A stretch of 5,613 nucleotides of DNA. It comes from UBA668 sp049424465 (GTDB lineage: Bacteria; Actinomycetota; Acidimicrobiia; Acidimicrobiales; Ilumatobacteraceae). Made by a program: the position numbers and the translations under genes. Positions within the stretch are counted from its first letter, which is position 1; every line of letters starts with the position of its first letter. Positions 3,613-5,613 of the stretch are shown here, piece by piece. The stretch is taken from contig JBMSSR010000182.1 of NCBI GenBank assembly GCA_049424465.1, forward strand, positions 1 through 5,613. The letters run 5' to 3'. The notes beneath the pieces are model-generated. The model was not told the origin of the DNA, made no database searches, and saw nothing but the letters and a program-made list of their open reading frames with translations.

Positions 3613-5613
3613 TCAGCGCGGTGCGAGGTGGTGGGTGAAGTAGTCGAGGATGATCTCGGCACGCATGCGCCGGTGCACCGGTGAGCCGCTGCGCGACAGT
3701 TCGTGGCTCTCGCCGGGGAACCGGTAGAAGGTCACGTCCTTGCCGAGCAGGCGCATTGCGACGAACAGCTCCTCGGCCTGACTGATGGGGCACCGCAGGT
3801 CGTCCTCGCTGTGGATGATGAGCACCGGGCAGTTGATGTCGCGCACCTGGTGGATGGGCGAGCGGCGGCTGTACTCGTCGGGGTCGTCGAGGTACTGGGG
3901 GCCCTGCTCGGAACGAAAGCCGGTGGAGATGTCCGAGGTGAACTCCTCGGTGAGCAGGTTGTTGACCGAGCGCTCGCTGCAGACGGCGCGGAACCGGTGG
4001 CTGTGGCGCGTGGCGAGGATGGTGGCCATGTAGCCGCCGTAGCTGCCCCCCTGCATCCCGACACGGGTGCGGTCGCAGAACGGGAAGCGGTCGAGCGCGG
4101 CGTCGAGCGCGCTCAACACGTCGTCGGTGTCGACGCTGCCCCAGCCTGCCGCCGGCTTCTTGGGGTGCTTGGGGCCCATGATCGCCTGACCCCAGCGCTC
4201 CTCGCGGCCCGACGACCCGCGGGGGTTGCACATCACGACCACGAAGCCGGCGGCCGCCTGGAGTTGCGCCTCGTCGAAGAACGTCTCGCCGTACTGCGTG
4301 TGCGGTCCGCCGTGCACGTTGAGCACCACCGGATACGAGGCCGACGGATCGAAGCCGATCGGACGCATGATCCATGCATCGATCTCGCCGGTGCCATCGG
4401 TGCACGGCACGGCGAAGCGTTCCCACGAGAGCGGCGAGGCGACGCCGCGGTAGTCAGCTGCGAACGACGTGAGGCGACGTGCCTGCTCGGGGTGCTGCAG
4501 ATCGAGCACGAACACGTCGGTGACCTCGTCGACGGAGGCCGCGCAGTACGCCACGGTCGATCCGACGGCGTCGAATGCCTTCACGGCAATCGCGCCGCTC
4601 GTGACCGATGTTGGTGCAGTTGCATCTACCGACACGCGGAACACGTGCGTCTGGCCCCGGTCCTCGGCGGTGCCCAGCAGCGTGGAGTTGTCGAGCCACA
4701 CCGGGGCCTGCGTGCCGGCAGTCGTCTCGAAGGTGCGATCGAGCGCCGTGCTGATCCAGCGATGCGCACTGGCGGTGCCATCGGCCGCGAGATCGAGCAC
4801 GCCGACGCGCACGTTCTGCGGATACGTGGAGGGATCGTCGGCGCCGAGGAACGCGATGCGGCGTCCGTCGGGCGAGATCGACGGATCGAAGTAATTGCCG
4901 GTCTGATGCGTGAGCGCAGTGACGGTGCCGTCCAGCGCGACGCGATAGAGGTCGCTCGCCAGATCGAGGTCCCACGTGTCGTGACGCTGTGACGACGTGA
5001 CGACGCCGCTCGAGTCGGCGAGCCACGAGAACTCGCCGTGCTGGAACTCGCCCGGTGTGAGGTTGCGCGGTGCGCCGGTGCCGTTTGCAGCGACGACGTA
5101 GATGTGTGCCGGCCGGTCGTACACCCACCCCTCGCCGTTGAGCTGCGTGAAGAACCGGTCGATCTTGCGCGGCGACTGCCAACTGGGGTCGCCATCCTCT
5201 GCACCCTCGACCGAATAGCGCTCGTGCGGTGTGCGGCTGATGAACGCGATCCATCGTCCGTCCGGGCTGAACGCAACGTTGCCCACACCATCCTTCATCG
5301 AGGCGACGGTTCGTGTTTCGCCCGGTGTGGTGAACGGCAGTACGTGCAGTGTGCTCTCACCCTTCTTCGGACTGCGTCGCGACGGGAACGCGAGCACCGA
5401 ACCATCGGGGCTCCAGACCGGGTTGCCGTCGTGTTCGCCGCCGGTGACAACTCGCGGCGGGGTGCTGCCGTCGGTGGCGGCGACCCACACCTGCGAGTAG
5501 TAGGTGTTCTTGGTGAGGTGCACGCGGCTGACGACGAATGCCACGTGGCGCCCATCGGGCGACAGCGCCGGGGAGGCAGCTTGAGCGATGTTGCCGATGA
5601 TGCGCTCGGCGAT
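3613..5613 (-). CDS. S9-family prolyl-oligopeptidase-like serine peptidase (5' end outside window)
   Basis: The visible 666 residues belong to the S9 family, most like the acylaminoacyl-peptidase/dipeptidyl-aminopeptidase group (S9C), which trims peptides from the N-terminus. Residues about 14-420 form a beta-propeller with PD40/TolB-like repeats: SPDGRHVAF (18-26) and later WSPDGSVLAF, FSPDGRWIAF and SPDGRRIAF. The alpha/beta-hydrolase domain follows from about 425, with oxyanion-region HGGP at 434-437, NPRGSSG, nucleophile S524 (GGSYGGYMA), D605 (HSEDDLRCP) and H637 (GESHELS), so the catalytic triad is complete. The frame stays open through the right edge with no ATG, GTG or TTG in the last 23 codons. 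The first in-window start, GTG at 5544, would cut the first propeller repeat, so the true start lies beyond 5613, probably by only a few to a few tens of codons. The location (cytoplasmic or exported) cannot be judged without the N-terminus. It converges on nudC and has no visible operon partner. Confidence 0.94.
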   Translation of the reverse strand: MAERIIGNIAQAASPALSPDGRHVAFVVSRVHLTKNTYYSQVWVAATDGSTPPRVVTGGEHDGNPVWSPDGSVLAFPSRRSPKKGESTLHVLPFTTPGETRTVASMKDGVGNVAFSPDGRWIAFISRTPHERYSVEGAEDGDPSWQSPRKIDRFFTQLNGEGWVYDRPAHIYVVAANGTGAPRNLTPGEFQHGEFSWLADSSGVVTSSQRHDTWDLDLASDLYRVALDGTVTALTHQTGNYFDPSISPDGRRIAFLGADDPSTYPQNVRVGVLDLAADGTASAHRWISTALDRTFETTAGTQAPVWLDNSTLLGTAEDRGQTHVFRVSVDATAPTSVTSGAIAVKAFDAVGSTVAYCAASVDEVTDVFVLDLQHPEQARRLTSFAADYRGVASPLSWERFAVPCTDGTGEIDAWIMRPIGFDPSASYPVVLNVHGGPHTQYGETFFDEAQLQAAAGFVVVMCNPRGSSGREERWGQAIMGPKHPKKPAAGWGSVDTDDVLSALDAALDRFPFCDRTRVGMQGGSYGGYMATILATRHSHRFRAVCSERSVNNLLTEEFTSDISTGFRSEQGPQYLDDPDEYSRRSPIHQVRDINCPVLIIHSEDDLRCPISQAEELFVAMRLLGKDVTFYRFPGESHELSRSGSPVHRRMRAEIILDYFTHHLAPR

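Noticed and set aside
3703..4992. A 429-codon rightward open frame opposite the S9 peptidase.
   Set aside because: The peptidase strand carries the complete catalytic triad and propeller repeats across the same bases. The antisense product has no recognisable domain.
5542..5544. GTG as the start of the S9 peptidase.
   Set aside because: The frame is open upstream to the window edge and the preceding codons complete a propeller SPDGR motif, so this is an internal valine.

Overview
The window is high-GC chromosomal DNA with strongly G/C-biased third codon positions and very little space between genes. It looks like an actinobacterium. A FadA5-like thiolase, an actinobacterial-style exported nuclease, and start codons preceded by -10-like boxes instead of Shine-Dalgarno sequences fit that. 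An environmental lineage such as the Acidimicrobiia is my guess, but no marker gene here proves it. I see no tRNA, rRNA, CRISPR array, insertion sequence or phage gene. All five main genes are recognisable housekeeping or catabolic families.

Layout, left to right. Positions 1-123 hold no securely supported gene. They contain a possible start of a leftward gene (1-87, weak), a perfect AT-rich palindrome (77-86) and a small inverted repeat (97-115). Three leftward genes follow, in transcription order: a FadA5-like thiolase (2749-1571), an exported staphylococcal-nuclease-type nuclease (1522-980), and a YdjC/ChbG-type carbohydrate deacetylase (969-124). Gaps of 48 and 10 bp suggest co-transcription, although -10-like boxes sit just before all three starts. 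The rightward gene nudC (2764-3585, a zinc-ribbon NUDIX NAD(H) pyrophosphatase) starts only 14 bp from the thiolase start, so the two divergent genes must share or interleave their promoters. nudC ends 27 bp from the end of the convergent gene 3613-5613. That gap is almost filled by an all-G/C hairpin. Gene 3613-5613 is a leftward S9-family serine peptidase with an N-terminal beta-propeller. Its reading frame stays open to the right edge, so its start lies outside the window.

The genes do not form an obvious single pathway. The thiolase suggests degradation of an acyl-CoA side chain, possibly of steroid type. The exported nuclease, the YdjC-like deacetylase and the S9 peptidase would suit scavenging of DNA, sugars and peptides. 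NudC acts on cofactor turnover or NAD-capped RNA. I found no evidence of a new multi-gene system. The most interesting signal is regulatory: recurring -10-like hexamers ending 6-7 nt before start codons, which suggests leaderless mRNAs and, at 2756-2765, overlapping divergent promoters.
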